Below are positions 44,851 to 57,506 of a stretch of DNA of 64,000 nt, piece by piece. Origin of the DNA: Chelonoidis abingdonii (Eukaryota > Chordata > Testudines > Testudinidae); NCBI RefSeq assembly GCF_003597395.2, contig NC_133770.1, positions 289,449,744-289,513,743 on the forward strand, written 5' to 3'. Positions within the stretch are counted from its first letter, which is position 1, and every line of letters starts with the position of its first letter. Both the position numbers and the translations under genes were made by a program. Below the pieces are notes generated by a model. That model had not been told where the DNA came from. It searched no databases and saw nothing but the letters and a program-made list of their open reading frames with translations.

Positions 44851-47360
44851 GAAATGGCAGCTGTTGAAGGAAGAAAGTACAAGAAGGGCTGAATGCTGGT
44901 TACTTATCCGTGATCCGAGGGTTCGCTTCTATTCCCATCCATGGTAGCTTTTTCCACCTTCAGCTCTGCTCCTTTTTAAAAAATTGCAGCCTCTTGATAA
45001 GCAAAGACAAAAAATAAATAAATAAAGAGACCCATCTCCTTTCATTTGGTAAAACATTTGATTAGTATACCTGATCTGCTGATGCACTCACCGGAGGCAA
45101 TGACCCACTTTGCTTTCATTTGATAATTCCTTTTGAACTTCCCATGACTCCATGAGATGAAGTTATCCTTCCCTACCTATAAAACAAGTTAGAGTTACGA
45201 CTTTCAAAAGCTCTTCCTGGAATTTTTGATGAGAGGGTCATAAAGTCCCATTTACAACACAACCCCTTCTACTTCGGTCTCGTTAATTGTTGGATGTTTT
45301 CACAGTTCACTATTGTTCTCAGCCTTTTCACATAGAGTATACATATTGTGCAGAGGCAAAACGGCAGATGGTATGAACTGCAATTGTTTTGGTTCTCTTC
45401 TTCCTCTCTCTTGTAAAATCACGAAACCTGCCTCCTTTTCAAACTGGATATTAAGTAAAGTCCCTGTGGTATTTCAGACCTCCTGCAGATTTCTCTGAGA
45501 AAAGGGATGAACTATTCTGGAGGTTATGGCATGTCTATTTGATCTTCCCCATTGCCACCAGCACCACAAAGGCCCCTTATTGGTTTCTTTCGTAGCAGAG
45601 CCTCCTCTTAAAATCAATGGGGTCAGATCCTAGTCCTGCAAGCCCCTGCATTGTGGACCTTCCACTGGATTCAGCAGAAGTTCCATGGGCTGACAACCTG
45701 TTGGACCTGCTCCCTGGAAATGACTGGGGGATATTTTCTGCCCTGCTTTCTCTCCCTTCAAGCCATTCAGTCTGCATGAAGGGATCAAATACTGGCTTCA
45801 ACCCCCTACTTAGGGATACCCAATATAGGGGGGTCTTCAGTGGGAATTTTGGTGGGGGATTCAGTGCCTATGCCACCCTCCCCACAGCCTGTTGTGCAGG
45901 GGCATGTCCTTCACCACTCACAACATGTCCCCCGTACAAGTTGGGAGGGTGCTGGAGCAAGCTCCAGCTAGCAGCTGATCTGTACTGAATTCTCCTGTAA
46001 GTAAACCGTTCACTATTAAAGTCTACAAGATGGATAAAAAAAGAAACCCTATTACAAGGTGATCCTTTTTGATTCAATGCCATGACTTTTCCCTAACAAA
46101 GCTGCTGTTCCCTGTCTCCTGCACCCTGATAGTTAAGGGCCGGATTGGGACTTGTCCTGCATTCATGCAAGGAAGGAAAGAAGGAAGACCCGCCCCCCCA
46201 TTCAGATGGGTAATACCACCACTCTCAGTGGATTGGGAGGAGCTAACTCCACAGAGCTGCTAAGTCACTGCTCACACATGTGGGCAGGAAGGGTCAGGGG
46301 GGACTTGACTCCGCCCCTCAAACACATTCAGCGGTGCAGGTATACAGGGGTATTGTAGATCGTACTCTGCAACAGGTATAGATGCAGTGCAATTTTACTC
46401 CCTCCCTGAAATAGTAGGAAAAGTGGGGGAGGAAATATCACCATCTCCATCAAAGGCTGCTCCAAGGACAGAACGACAACGGATGGGACATTTAAATGCA
46501 TAACAAGAATATCCTGAGTTAACTTAATGCTAGCAAATATTGCAGAAGGGAATGTTCAACCTCATGCTTCAGGGCTTAAACCAATCACTACTAGAGATCA
46601 GGATGAGACCTAATGTGTGGGGCTGCTTATCTTACATGCACTTCCTGTGTGGTTCTTACACCTTCCCCTGAAGCATCTGCTGCTGGTTCTTGTCACAGGC
46701 AGGATGTCGATTTAGACAGAACTTGAGTATGATCCAGTCTGGCAAGTCCTCTGTTCCCAACATGATGCTCTAGCCCTATAAAAATACATGTACTTTTCTA
46801 GTGTAAATATGCAGATCAAAAGAGACATGATGATCTTATTCTGAGATACGAAATGTCTTTACCCAGAAATACATACATAAAGAAAATCAGCAAAGTGGCT
46901 CTATTTCTATACTACTTACATTTAGAGGCAAACTTTACCAACAAGCATAATTTATACCGTGCTTTTAATGCTGATGCCTAACAATTCTCTTCCACTCTAG
47001 CTATTACACTAGCTTCTGTCTCAGTAGCTTCCTCTATTTTCCTTTCAAAATGTGAAGGGCTTTTGTATTGGATTTAAAAGCAGACTAGGTAAAGAATAAC
47101 TTTTAAGGGGGAAGAGAAGGAAGTCCCAAAGGGCTAATGTGAGAAATGCACCATTTTTTCCCATGCTACAGTTATATTTCTGCCCTGAGAGAATGCAACA
47201 CGATGTTACTGCATGCAGAAAACTAAGGGCTGTATCAAAGCAACGTCTTCTTATCATTAAGAGATATTAACCATTTGGTTGGTTCTAACAGGCGGACATG
47301 GTGTTCCCATGTCTGATTAGCACATCTCAAAGTGAACACATCCAAATTCTACCAACTAGA
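44851..47360. other. Unassigned non-coding stretch
   Basis: Frames of 64-123 codons occur (for example 45617-45988) without domains. I can name nothing here. Confidence 0.35.
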
Positions 47361-47440
47361 TTGAGAACATATAGATTCCTAGACCAGATGGGACCATTGC
47401 AATCATCCATCTGACGTTCTATTAGAATAGGAATACTGCA
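47361..47440 (-). mobile_element. CR1-type LINE, 3' tail relic
   Basis: On the plus strand ATAGATTCCTAGACCAGATG then GGACCATTGCAATCATCCAT is the complement of the CR1 3' end (GATGATCATAATGGTCCC type). Only the last 80 bases or so remain. Confidence 0.6.
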
Positions 47441-49557
47441 AGACTATGTGTCACTCAAATGAGTACAAACAGAAGAGTCTGGGTATAGAAATAAGGTAGT
47501 ATCACTTTAAAAAGTTTGTGAGCCCTCTAGTGAGGCTCGCTGTGTTTTATTTTCTATAAGTCACCAGTAAGCAGTCAGAGTGGCCTTTCATGTTTCTGTG
47601 AGGTTACTAAATAGAACTACCTGAAGCCCTGTGGTTTCTTTGCTTTGTTTTTGTTATTTAAAGAGCCAAAGAAACAAACAGGGGAGCTAACCTTTATTTT
47701 TAAAACAATTTTTAAAGAAGACTCACGCTCTGCCTCGAATTACGCACCCAGCTCTCCATAGTGGAGTGCCAAACTGTGTATTCATTGGTTTGACAAAGGA
47801 TCGATTATTTGAACAGACATGGCCTCCCCCTCGTTCCTACAGCATGCTGTAGGGGAAAAGGAAAGAAGCACGCAACATTTGATGAGATGCAGAATGTTAT
47901 CATAGCTCATTCAGATAAACAGAGGAATGGACACTTGTAGGGGGAGGGGATGCAGAGGTGTCAAGGTTAAAATGGACCACCTGGCAAAAGCTGGATTGTT
48001 TCTCTTTAAAGGGGTCAATCGTGCAAGGTGCTGAGCATGCTAGACCCGATCCAGCAGAGCGCTTGAGCGCATGTTTAACTTTATGCACATAAGCAATTCA
48101 ATTGATTGAAATAGGACTGGTCACGTGCTTAAACGCAAACGGTGCATGATTGGTAGATTTAGGTATATTTTATGGAAGGAAGCAAAGGAAAGGGGGAGGG
48201 GGAAGTCTGCTTCACTCATTCACAGAATTGTTAATTTTAATTAGATCTATGTAAGCTGGTAAAGTGCCAGGCAGTGAAATTGTTTAAAAATTAAGATGCC
48301 TTAATTGAGCTTACCTGGCTTGTCTTTACTTTTAGTTATGCCACAAAAATTGCACTGTTTAGGTTTGGCAAGTCCATCCAGAAATGCAAATCAAAGCCTT
48401 AACAGCACACCAGGGAACAACAAGCAGGAAGCATTGAGTAGTTAGCTAATTAACTAGTTACATTTTACTATAACTAATTCCCTAAAATCAATTAGTCAGA
48501 TGGTAAAAATCAAGATTTATCCAAAGGAGGCGCTACGGGATAGCAGAACACATTCTCTGAATAAATGATATTAAGTTTCAGGGGGAAGAGGCGTGGATTT
48601 TGTTATGATATTCTGATAGAGTGTCAATCTATCAAAAATAAAGTACAAATGTTATTACAGAACATATGTGTAACTTTTATACCTACTTTACAGGATTCCT
48701 TGGTCATTTTGATGAAGAGAAAGAGACCAGAAATAATTGCTTAATGGTGCTTTACTTACACTATGAGATGACACAATACATGATGCAGTAAATGATGGAG
48801 TGTATTATCATTTGTACTTAATTAACTTTGTAGTGCTTCAGAAGGCAATGTAAATACAATGGGAAGCACTAATTACTCAGCATTTTTGACCACCTCAAAT
48901 CCAATCTGTTTTTTTTTTTTTTGCTATTTTATTATATTGTTTTTACTTGAATGCATTGGTCTGAAAGCCAACTGGCCTAGCGCTCAGGAAGTGCTCCACT
49001 GTTCTTTCTGGGCTGATCATTCTACAGGAAGCCATCTGCAAATCATATGCAGAAGGCCTCAAGCCCTCCTGAGTTTCTCTTCCACTACCCTTAGGGTTCT
49101 GTCATGACAGAGATAATAGAGGAGCAAATTAGGAGGACTCAGGCCCTCCCACTCTTCTGGGTCCGAACCCAGGTCCCTAGAGGGGTGTTACAGTATCACT
49201 TGCTGGTTCACCCCAAGTTATACTACCCCCTGCATCACTTCCTACCAGGCTGTGGCCAAACCCTCAGAAGTATGTCCATGGGACAATGCCTCATCCTATG
49301 AGAGTCCAGCTGCCCAAAGAAGGTGAGAAGTGGGGAAACTGGATCACAGCTTCCAGAATAGCCAAAGAAATGGTGCAGCGTCTCCTCTCACAGCTCCAGG
49401 CACCAGCCTCCTTCCTATAGCTCCTTGTCCTGTGCTACCAAGGTCCTCTTGAACTTTCCCTCCACCTGGAGCATGCCCTGCAGCTGCTGAGGGGCAGGAC
49501 CTCCCTAGCTCAGTACTGCTCTAGTCCTTGCCCTGGTTTAGTGTGGGATCTGTAACT
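47441..49557. other. Mostly unassigned; possible LTR-type block at right
   Basis: An old motif lies at 48010-48130. A run of 14 T lies at 48909-48922. Around 49100-49557 the sequence is GC-richer and may be an unrecognised repeat. Nothing is coding. Confidence 0.3.
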
Positions 49558-50586
49558 CCACTACAAATCTGTATAGTTTGGATGGCCTCCACCTTAGCAG
49601 TGGAGGAACCAGTCTCTTTGGGGACAGATTGGCTAGAATACTCAGGACAGCATTAAAATGAGAGCAAAAGAGGCAGGTAAAAAGGGGAAAAGACATGAAC
49701 ATTCAGTATAAAACTGAGATGTTGAGGACAAAAGTAGTCAAACTAAAGGACACAAAGAGAATAAATGACTGACTTGCCTATATACCAATGCTAGGAGCCT
49801 GGATAACAAACAAGAGGAATTGGAGTTGATTATTTATGAGCATAAAGTTGATCTAGTTGGTATTCCTGAAACCTGGTGGGATGAGTCACAAAACTGGAAT
49901 GTTCAAATAAATGTTTTCCAAATAATGAGGAAGGATCGAGTGGGCAAAATGGGTTGGGGAATGGCACTCTTTGTCAAAAAATGGAATTACTTGTTTCTGT
50001 ATCACTGATAACTCAGAATAAAATTATTATGAATGCTTATGGATCAATGTCCTAACAGATGGAGCATAAGATGGGGAATTAGGTGTTGTCTGCTACAGAC
50101 CACCAAATCATACTAGGGAACAGGACGACTGCCTACTTATGCACTTATCTATAATATGTAGGAAGAAAAGCTGTAGGACCATGAGGAATTTCAATTTTAG
50201 TGACATACAAAGGAGGTCTGATGCTGCCAGTACTAAAACATCCTTGGAATTTCTAAACTTTGTAGATGACAATTTCCTCACTCAAAATCCAACCTCACTT
50301 GGGTTGCAACTAAGATGGTGAAATTCTTTATTACATCTTGTCTGAACAGCTAAAGAGAAATGGATCACACAACTAAATATTAATGAAAGTTTAGGTACAT
50401 CTGATCATGGCTTGATCACATTTATAATGAGCAAGCAGAATAAAAACCAGGCCAGCAATGTAGGTATTGGTGATTTAATACAGTCAGTTTCACAAAGCTG
50501 AAAACAATTATGATCCAAATCTGCTGGGAGGAAGAATTTAATCAGAAAAAATGTGAATCATAATTGAGAATCATCTAAGAACACCT
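49558..50586 (+). mobile_element. Old CR1 LINE, ORF1 end and endonuclease part
   Basis: Plus-strand translation gives a degenerate DGLHLSSGGTSLFGDRLA, like the end of CR1 ORF1. It then gives the start of ORF2: the frame 49820-50008 contains LVGIPETWWDESQNWN, where ETWWD is the signature of the apurinic-type endonuclease domain. Stop codons and frame changes follow. The element is cut at 50586 by the insertion of the younger CR1 and resumes at 52679. Confidence 0.88.
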
Positions 50587-52678
50587 CATAGACTCATAGA
50601 CTCATAGGTCAGAAGGGACCAATATGATCATCTAGTCTGACCTCCTGCACAAGGCAGGCCACAAAACCCTACCCATACACATTTATAACAACCCCTAACC
50701 CATGACTGAGTTATTGAAATCCTCAAAATTGTGATTTGAAGACCTCAAGCTGCAGAGAATCCACCAGCAAGCGACCCATGCCCCACGCTGCAGAGGAAGG
50801 CGAAAAACCTCCAGGGCCTCTGCCAATCCTCCCTGGAGGAAAATTCCTTCCCGACCCCAAATATGGCGATCAGCTAAACCCTGAGCATGTGGGCAAGACT
50901 CACCAGCCAGCACCCAAGAAAGAATTCTCTGCAGTAACTCAGTTCCCATCCCATCCAACATCCCCTCACAGACCATTGAGCAGACTTATCTGCTGATAAT
51001 CCAAGATCAATTGCCCAAATTAAACTATCCCATCATAACATCCCCTCCATATACTTATCAAGCTTAGTCTTAAAGCCAGATAAGTCTTTTGCCCCCACTA
51101 CTTCCCTCGGAAGGCTGTTCCAGAACTTCACTCCCCTAATGGTTAGAAACCTTCGTCTAATTTCAAGTCTAAACTTCCTAATATCCAGTTTGTACCCATT
51201 CGTCCTCGTGCCTACATTAGTACTAAACTTAAATAATTCCTCTCCCTCCCTAACGTTAATCCCCCTGATATATTTATATAGAGCAAGCATATCCCCCCGG
51301 AGCCTTCTTTTGGCCAGGCTAAACAAGCCAAGCTCTTTGAGTCTCCTTTCATAAGGCAGATTTTCCATTCCTCGGATCATCCTAGTAGCCCGTCTCTGAA
51401 CCTGTTCCAGTTTGAATTCATCCTTCTTAAACATGGGACACCAGAACTGCACACAATATTCCAGGTGGGGTCTCACCAGCGCCTTATATAACGGTACTAA
51501 CACCTCCTTCTCCTTGCTGGAAATACCTCGCCTGATGCATCCTAAAACCGCATTTGCTTTTTTAACGGCCATATCGCATTGGCGGCTCATAGACATCCTG
51601 CTATCAACCAATACCCCAAGGTCCTTCTCCTCCTCTGTTGCTTCCAACTGATGTGTCCCCAATGTATATCTAAAATTCTTATTATTAATCCCTAAGTGCA
51701 TGACCTTGCACTTTTCACTATTATATTTCATCCTATTACTATTACTCCAGTTTACAAGGTGGTCCAGATCTTCCTGTATAGTATCCCGGTCCTTCTCCGT
51801 GTTAGCAATACCCCCCAGCTTTGTGTCATCCGCAAACTTTATTAGCACATTCCCGCTCTTTGTGCCAAGGTCAGTAATAAAAAGGTTAAATAAGATCGGT
51901 CCCAAAACCGATCCTTGAGGGACTCCACTAGTAACCTCCTTCCAGCCTGACAATTCACCCTTCAGTACGACCCGCTGGAGTCTCCCCTTTAACCAGTTCC
52001 TTATCCACCTTACAACTTTCATATTCATCCCCATCTTTTCCAATTTAACTAACAGTTCCCCATGCGGAACCGTGTCAAACGCCTTACTGAAATCGAGGTA
52101 AATTAGATCTACCGCATTTCCTTTGTCTAAGTAATCCGTCACCTTCTCAAAGAAGGAGATCAGGTTGGTTTGGCACGATCTACCTTTAGTAAAACCATGT
52201 TGCAATTTGTCCCAATTACCATTCACCTCAATGTCCTTAACTACTTTCTCCCTTAAAATTTTTTCCAAGACCTTACACACTACAGACGTCAAGCTAACAG
52301 GCCTATAATTACCCGGATCACTTTTATTCCCTTTCTTAAAAATAGGAACTACGTTAGCAATTCTCCAGTCGTACGGTACAACCCCCGAGTTTACCGATTG
52401 CTTAAAAATTCTCGCTAACGGGCTCGCAATTTCACGCGCCAGTTCCTTTAATATCCTCGGATGGAGATTGTCCGGGCCCTCCGATTTTGTCCCATTAAGC
52501 TGTTCAAGTTTGGCCTCTACCTCAGATGCGGTAATATCCACCTCCATATCCACATTCCCGTTTATCATCCTTCCATCATCCCTAAACTCCTCACTAGTCT
52601 TATTAAAGACCGAGGCAAAATACTTATTTAGATATTGGGCCATGCCTAGGTTATCCTTAACCTCCGTTCCATCCACCT
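50587..52678 (-). mobile_element. Young 5'-truncated CR1 LINE inserted in an older CR1
   Basis: The insertion runs 5' to 3' on the minus strand, from the truncation point near 52678 to the 3' tail near 50587. The tail ends in the 8-bp unit type GAGTCTAT, as usual for CR1 of turtles. The pentamer CACCT occurs on both sides (50582-50586 and 52674-52678) and is a candidate TSD or junction micro-homology. The surrounding plus-strand CR1 reads through from one side to the other once this piece is removed. The element has lost its endonuclease half and could not move by itself. Confidence 0.9.
51033..52676 (-). CDS. CR1 ORF2 reverse transcriptase, C-terminal 547 residues, 5'-truncated
   Basis: This encodes the reverse transcriptase and C-terminal domain of a CR1-clade non-LTR retrotransposon, which copies the element RNA at a nicked target. 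The frame is open for 547 codons. Motifs in order are GNYRPVSLTS (122-131), HGFTKGRSC (160-168), YLDFSKAFD (193-201, first catalytic Asp), GVPQGSVLGP (251-260) and FADD (281-284, catalytic pair). The C-terminal domain carries RPHLEYCVQFW (402-412), LEQVQRRATRMIRG (423-436) and FWNSLPREVV (518-527). Full-length CR1 ORF2 proteins are roughly 900-1000 residues and begin with an endonuclease. That half is missing because the insertion is 5'-truncated, so the Met at 52676 is an internal residue at the junction and not a natural start. All catalytic residues are intact with no stop or frameshift, which implies a young insertion. No promoter is retained. Confidence 0.95.
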   Translation of the reverse strand: MDGTEVKDNLGMAQYLNKYFASVFNKTSEEFRDDGRMINGNVDMEVDITASEVEAKLEQLNGTKSEGPDNLHPRILKELAREIASPLARIFKQSVNSGVVPYDWRIANVVPIFKKGNKSDPGNYRPVSLTSVVCKVLEKILREKVVKDIEVNGNWDKLQHGFTKGRSCQTNLISFFEKVTDYLDKGNAVDLIYLDFSKAFDTVPHGELLVKLEKMGMNMKVVRWIRNWLKGRLQRVVLKGELSGWKEVTSGVPQGSVLGPILFNLFITDLGTKSGNVLIKFADDTKLGGIANTEKDRDTIQEDLDHLVNWSNSNRMKYNSEKCKVMHLGINNKNFRYTLGTHQLEATEEEKDLGVLVDSRMSMSRQCDMAVKKANAVLGCIRRGISSKEKEVLVPLYKALVRPHLEYCVQFWCPMFKKDEFKLEQVQRRATRMIRGMENLPYERRLKELGLFSLAKRRLRGDMLALYKYIRGINVREGEELFKFSTNVGTRTNGYKLDIRKFRLEIRRRFLTIRGVKFWNSLPREVVGAKDLSGFKTKLDKYMEGML

Positions 52679-53704
52679 AACCAGATGTCCAAAAAGCCAC
52701 AATCCCATAAGTGAGGAAGAAGGCTGTGCTATTTAAAAAACTAATCTGATTTAGAGGGGAGGTGAAAGCAGTTGTAAAAATTAAAAAGCAATATATAAGA
52801 AATGGGAAGTTAACATAAATGAATATAAATTACAAATTAGGAACTGTAGAAAATTGATAAGGGAAGCAAAGGAACACACAAAGAACTCTATGCCCAGTTA
52901 AGAAGAATAAGGAGGGTTTTTTAAAAATATATTAGCAATAAAAAGAATCCTGACACTGGTATGAGTACATTACTGGATAGAAATTGTAGAATTATCAATA
53001 ATAAGGAAGAAAAGGCAGAAGTATTCCATAAATATTTCGGTTCTGTATTTCGGGAAAATAGATTATATAATTTCATCATATGGGGATGTTAACATTCTTT
53101 CCATTCATCTAGTATGTATGGAAATTGTTAAACAGAAGCATGATCAAATGAATCTCAGGTAGGAATATGGAGGGCTATTTTACCTTTGTATTTGGCAGTG
53201 ACGCGACTGCTGCTATAATACTGTGACCAGGTCTGGTGCCCACAATTCAAGAAAGATGTTGATAAATTGGAGAGAATTTTCAGAGAAGAGCCATGACAAT
53301 AATTAAAGGACTAGAAAACATGCCTAATAGTGATAGATTCAAGGAGCTAAATCTATTTAATTTAACAAAGAGTAGTTTAAGGGGTGACTTGATTGCTGTT
53401 TGAGCACTACATAATTAATAATGGGCTCTTCAATATAGCAGAGAAAGGTATAACACAATCCGATGGCTGGAAGCTGAAGCTAGACAAGTTCAGAATGGAA
53501 ATAAGGCATATTTTTATAGTGAAAGTAATTAACAGTTAGAACAATTTGCCAAGGGTGGTGATGGATTCTCCATCACTAACCATTTTAAAATCAAGATTGG
53601 ATTTTTTTTCTCAAGGAACTATTTTGGGGATGTTCTCTGACTTACAGGAGGACAGACTAGATGATCACAACGGTCTCTTCTGGTCTTGGAATCTATGAAT
53701 TTAT
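52679..53704 (+). mobile_element. Old CR1 LINE, continuation after the nested insertion
   Basis: This continues 49558-50586. Words from the region between endonuclease and reverse transcriptase (about 52681-53050) are followed, after a jump near 53060-53200, directly by the C-terminal domain. Most of the reverse transcriptase is therefore deleted. The end GGACAGACTAGATGATCACA then CGGTCTCTTCTGG is the CR1 3' tail. Many stops and frame changes make it a dead, older element. Confidence 0.88.
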
Positions 53705-53981
53705 GAACATATCAAGTTGGGAGGCTGCTCTGAGCATCTGGTCTGGTATGGAAGGCACCACAGACTCAAGAGATGGCAAAGGATATGGCTAGAACAAGAG
53801 GGCTGTGGGGGAGACAAATAAACTGCAGTAGCCATTTCAAATTGTTTTTGCAAAGTATGCTTACTATCTTTTCACTAGCTCTACAAAAGATCCTTTTGGA
53901 GTGTCTGAAGGCAGATTCCTGGGCCAGACTGAGGACATGCAATGCCTGTATAGCCTCTCCTACCCTCATCCCAAGTCCTTA
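53705..53981. other. Unassigned non-coding stretch
   Basis: Nothing can be named. Confidence 0.35.
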
Positions 53982-53982
53982 A

Positions 53983-54299
53983 GGGTATGTCTACCCTACA
54001 AACTAAGCCCAGACTCTGCCTCATGTTTGAAGCCAAGCACCACTTTCACCCACCCTCACATCAGTCCTACTCAGATCAGCAAGCACTCAGGACCCGAGTC
54101 CTAGTACCCCGTGCCAGGGAATGGCCCAGAGCCCAGGCTCTGGCCTCAGGCCAGACAGCTGCACTGTAATTTTGTAGATCTGTAGCCTGAGCCTCACAAG
54201 CCCAAGTCAGCTTACCTGGGCCAGCCGTGTTTTATTGCAATGGGGACATACCCACTGGTTCTACAGACCTGGGTTTATATTGCAGTATAAACATAGCCT
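53983..54299. mobile_element. MITE with GGGTATGTCTAC ends, plus a second terminal fragment
   Basis: The left end is GGGTATGTCTACCCTACAA. The likely right end is TTGCAATGGGGACATACCC (about 54236-54253), an inverted partner. A further end-like word, TTGCAGTATAAACATAGCCT (54280-54299), follows within 50 bases. Either two related copies adjoin or the element end was duplicated. The same TIR family is seen at 15454 and 30604. There is no coding content. Confidence 0.6.
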
Positions 54300-57200
54300 C
54301 AGTGACTCCAGCCACTGACTGTTCCATGGGTTCATTTTATTTAGCTCTTTTTCTGCATCTGGTGTTCTGTCATGTGAGATTGTAAGTGAAGCACCATTGA
54401 GCCGTTCTTTCTCTTGTCTCTTTCTCCTCATCAGAATTACCGAGGAATCCTGCAAAGGGGGTGGAAAAGTTACACAGACTTTCTGCGGGTGGGGGATGGG
54501 GCAAAGGCTTTATATAGGTATTGAAGCTCCGGACACTTACAGCGCTGTATAACTGTTCTGACAGAAATAAGAATATGTAGCAGTTAGCATAAGAATTCAT
54601 TTGAAAAAAAATCTTTAAATCCAAAGCACTGCATGAAGAAGCGGAGGAAAAACAGTTCATGGGCTTTACAGTGAAATTCTCTCTGCCCTGCCATTTCAGG
54701 TTGGATGAATATGCCATCATGTTGGTTTCCCTTTTTCATCCAGGTACTAAAGACGGATTTGGACAGTGTGGATCACCGGTTTGCATGTGAATGTGAACAC
54801 AGATCCCTTTGCTGAACAAAATTAGGGCAACTCTTGCCCTAGGGTGCTCAGGTTGACCTAGGCTGGTTAGAAAGCAGATGATTAATTGTGGCAGGTCCTG
54901 CATACCTGTCTCTTCAAATAAGGGTGAGATTATAGGTTAATATTCTGACACTTTGTGATATTTGGGCAGCATTCTCCTATTGAAGAGACACACAGCTCCA
55001 GAACCCCCTATTCTTGTACCTGAAGGACAAACAAAAACTGACCTAGTGGTTTATTGATCCATTCCAAAATGGCAGCTCAGTCTCTTAGTAACCGCAGCTG
55101 TAAGGGGGTCTGAGTCTGATCCAGCCAAAGGTCAGTAATGTTGCAAATGTGAGAGTGTTTTCTCGCTCATTCGGCTCCACTATGATGGCTAGGTGTGAGG
55201 AAGGGGGCTGCAGAGGGAATAGTGTTTAGAAAAGCAGGACCAGTAGTAGTTGCTTTGATCAGGCAGTAGATACCTGGCACTCTCAGGACACAATCTGCTA
55301 ATTGTGGTAATGGCAAGAACTTGGCATCTTGCTACATTGACCTGCTAAATCTGGGAAAAGCCATTCAGACACCTCATTGAACCAAACTTTGGCTGGCGCT
55401 ATGCATAGGCACTCAGTGGAATGCCCATGTCTAGCAATGGAACTGAATCTGAATCCTTCCAGAGCCTTCAAAAAGTGTTGTTCAGGGCACAATCAAAGCC
55501 CTGCCATGCCCAATCCCCACCAAATCAGTGTACCGGCCCTTCCATGGGCTCTCACGACACTAGGAATAGAGGAGTATTCAGAATGGGGATTGGTGCTTGG
55601 GGGATTTATTCTGGGTGTTTATGCAAGTATAAAATACAGAATAGTAGGAACTATCAGGTAAAGAGAGATGAAACCATAAATGGGCTCTTCACAAACCATC
55701 ACATACATATTATGGAGCTCCTGGTAAGAGTAATTCATATAGCGGGGCTGATCATAGGGCTAGAATACTGCTGCATTCTGATGGTATATACAGAGCTGTT
55801 TTGGGGGGACCCATTTGCAGGGTTCTAGAACTTAGCTCCTAGTGTCTACAACCTTATTTCAAAGATGCCAGCTCTCCACTGGGCCTTGGTCACACCTAAA
55901 TATATCAGCCAGGGCAATGGTAAACTCTGGCAAAGCGAGGACTTTTTTTTTGGCAACCATTCTAACATGCTTCAACAACAAATGCAAAGAGTGTGAAAGA
56001 AGCCGGAATGTGCCATGTGAAATTCATCTCTCCTCACCTACAAAGCATGAACAATTGGAGCGCTAGGGATTGAGGAGTGGAAGCATCTCCCCCCCACCCA
56101 CAGCCTAAAGACAGGTCATGGAGCTGCAGTGCCGCAGTTTCACCCATGACAGCCTACTAACCCTATTCACCATCTGCACAGTGGTTTTCAGGTCACTGAA
56201 CATTTCAAAACCAGCTGATTCCTGATCTCATGACTCTCAGATAAGAGCTTTTCTCCTGCAAGGTGATCACACCATGAATATCTAAAGCGATGTATAAAAA
56301 GTATATTCCTAACTGCATTGTGTGTCATCAGCTATAACAAGGAGTAGCCTGAAAAAATGAAGGGAAGGATGCAAGTCCGATGTTTCCAGATTTAGTGATC
56401 TGAAGTTTCTGCTGCTCTAGGCTACTCCCAATCTGGTAGGCAGTTTGCCTTCCAGAAGAGTTTGTATGTGGCTTGCCTGCCCTTAAATACAGAAATCCAC
56501 TTTGGCCTCATGAAAGCTCACCCTGTGTCTAATAGCAGGGAAAATTCAGACTCCTGAAGGCCAGGTCTTGACGGTTAAATGAAGGAAGAAAACTTATTTT
56601 AAACCATTTTGTTTTCAAACATAATTCAGTTCCAGAATGTGATTGGGATCACAGTCGATACTCTGAGCGTTTTATGTGTTTCTTAAGGTATTTCAATTCA
56701 CCATGAAAGTAAATGCTGCTGTAAGGAGGAGTGGGGAGGGAATGGTCACGTAATATTCTGTAGACCATACATTCCCCTTCCTCCTGCATCTCAGCTTAAC
56801 TCTTTGCTGACACCCAGACTAGGGATCTGTTGTCTTAGGACTTTTCAGAAAGTGTTGCACAGAGTTAAACCTCCAAGGTCTTGCATATAAGACCCTGAGA
56901 AATGGATGTTAATAGTCTCCAGTCACTTTTTAAAGAGACAATACTATACGCTTTCTTAGGAAAACAAAAACTTAAGGAAAACATAACACTTTGTAAATAG
57001 TCTAAAATACTGTAAATAGTGTTTGGAATACTATGAATAACTTTTCAACAGCCACTATTAGATGGTAAATCTGCGGCATTCCTTCTGCAGACTTTCCTCC
57101 TTTTGTTTCTGTTACAAAGATTCAAATACAAGGTTTCAACATAATATTTTCTGTACTTTTGCACACACACTAACACATCCCCTGTGATCTTCTCTCAGAG

Positions 57201-57506
57201 ATGATTTCTCAGTCTCTATAGAATGACCCTAGCATGTAGTGTGGGGCAACTGGCGTCTCAGAGCTTGAGAAATGGTAGCATCAAAGTCCTTCCAAACTCT
57301 TCAGAGCCCTGTCAGCAAGCAAACGTGGGAACCTCCACAGCTAGTAAATCCACTCCTAGGGTTAATAGTTAATTGGGCCTCTCAGCTGCTGGTGAAACAG
57401 AAGTCTGTAGCCTATATCTAAAGTGCTACAGGGATTGGGACCCAGCCCTCGCAGCAGACACATTTCGATCAGCGGCTGAGTCCACAACCTGACTGTCTGT
57501 AATGTC
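54300..57506. other. Unassigned non-coding stretch
   Basis: Frames of 60-135 codons (for example 55421-55828) show no domain. An ACACAC run lies near 57162-57170. I can name no repeats here; this is the largest repeat-poor block of the window by eye. Confidence 0.3.

Noticed and set aside
55421..55828. 135-codon frame in a repeat-poor stretch
   Set aside because: No recognisable domain; two different overlapping frames are open in the same place, which points to chance.
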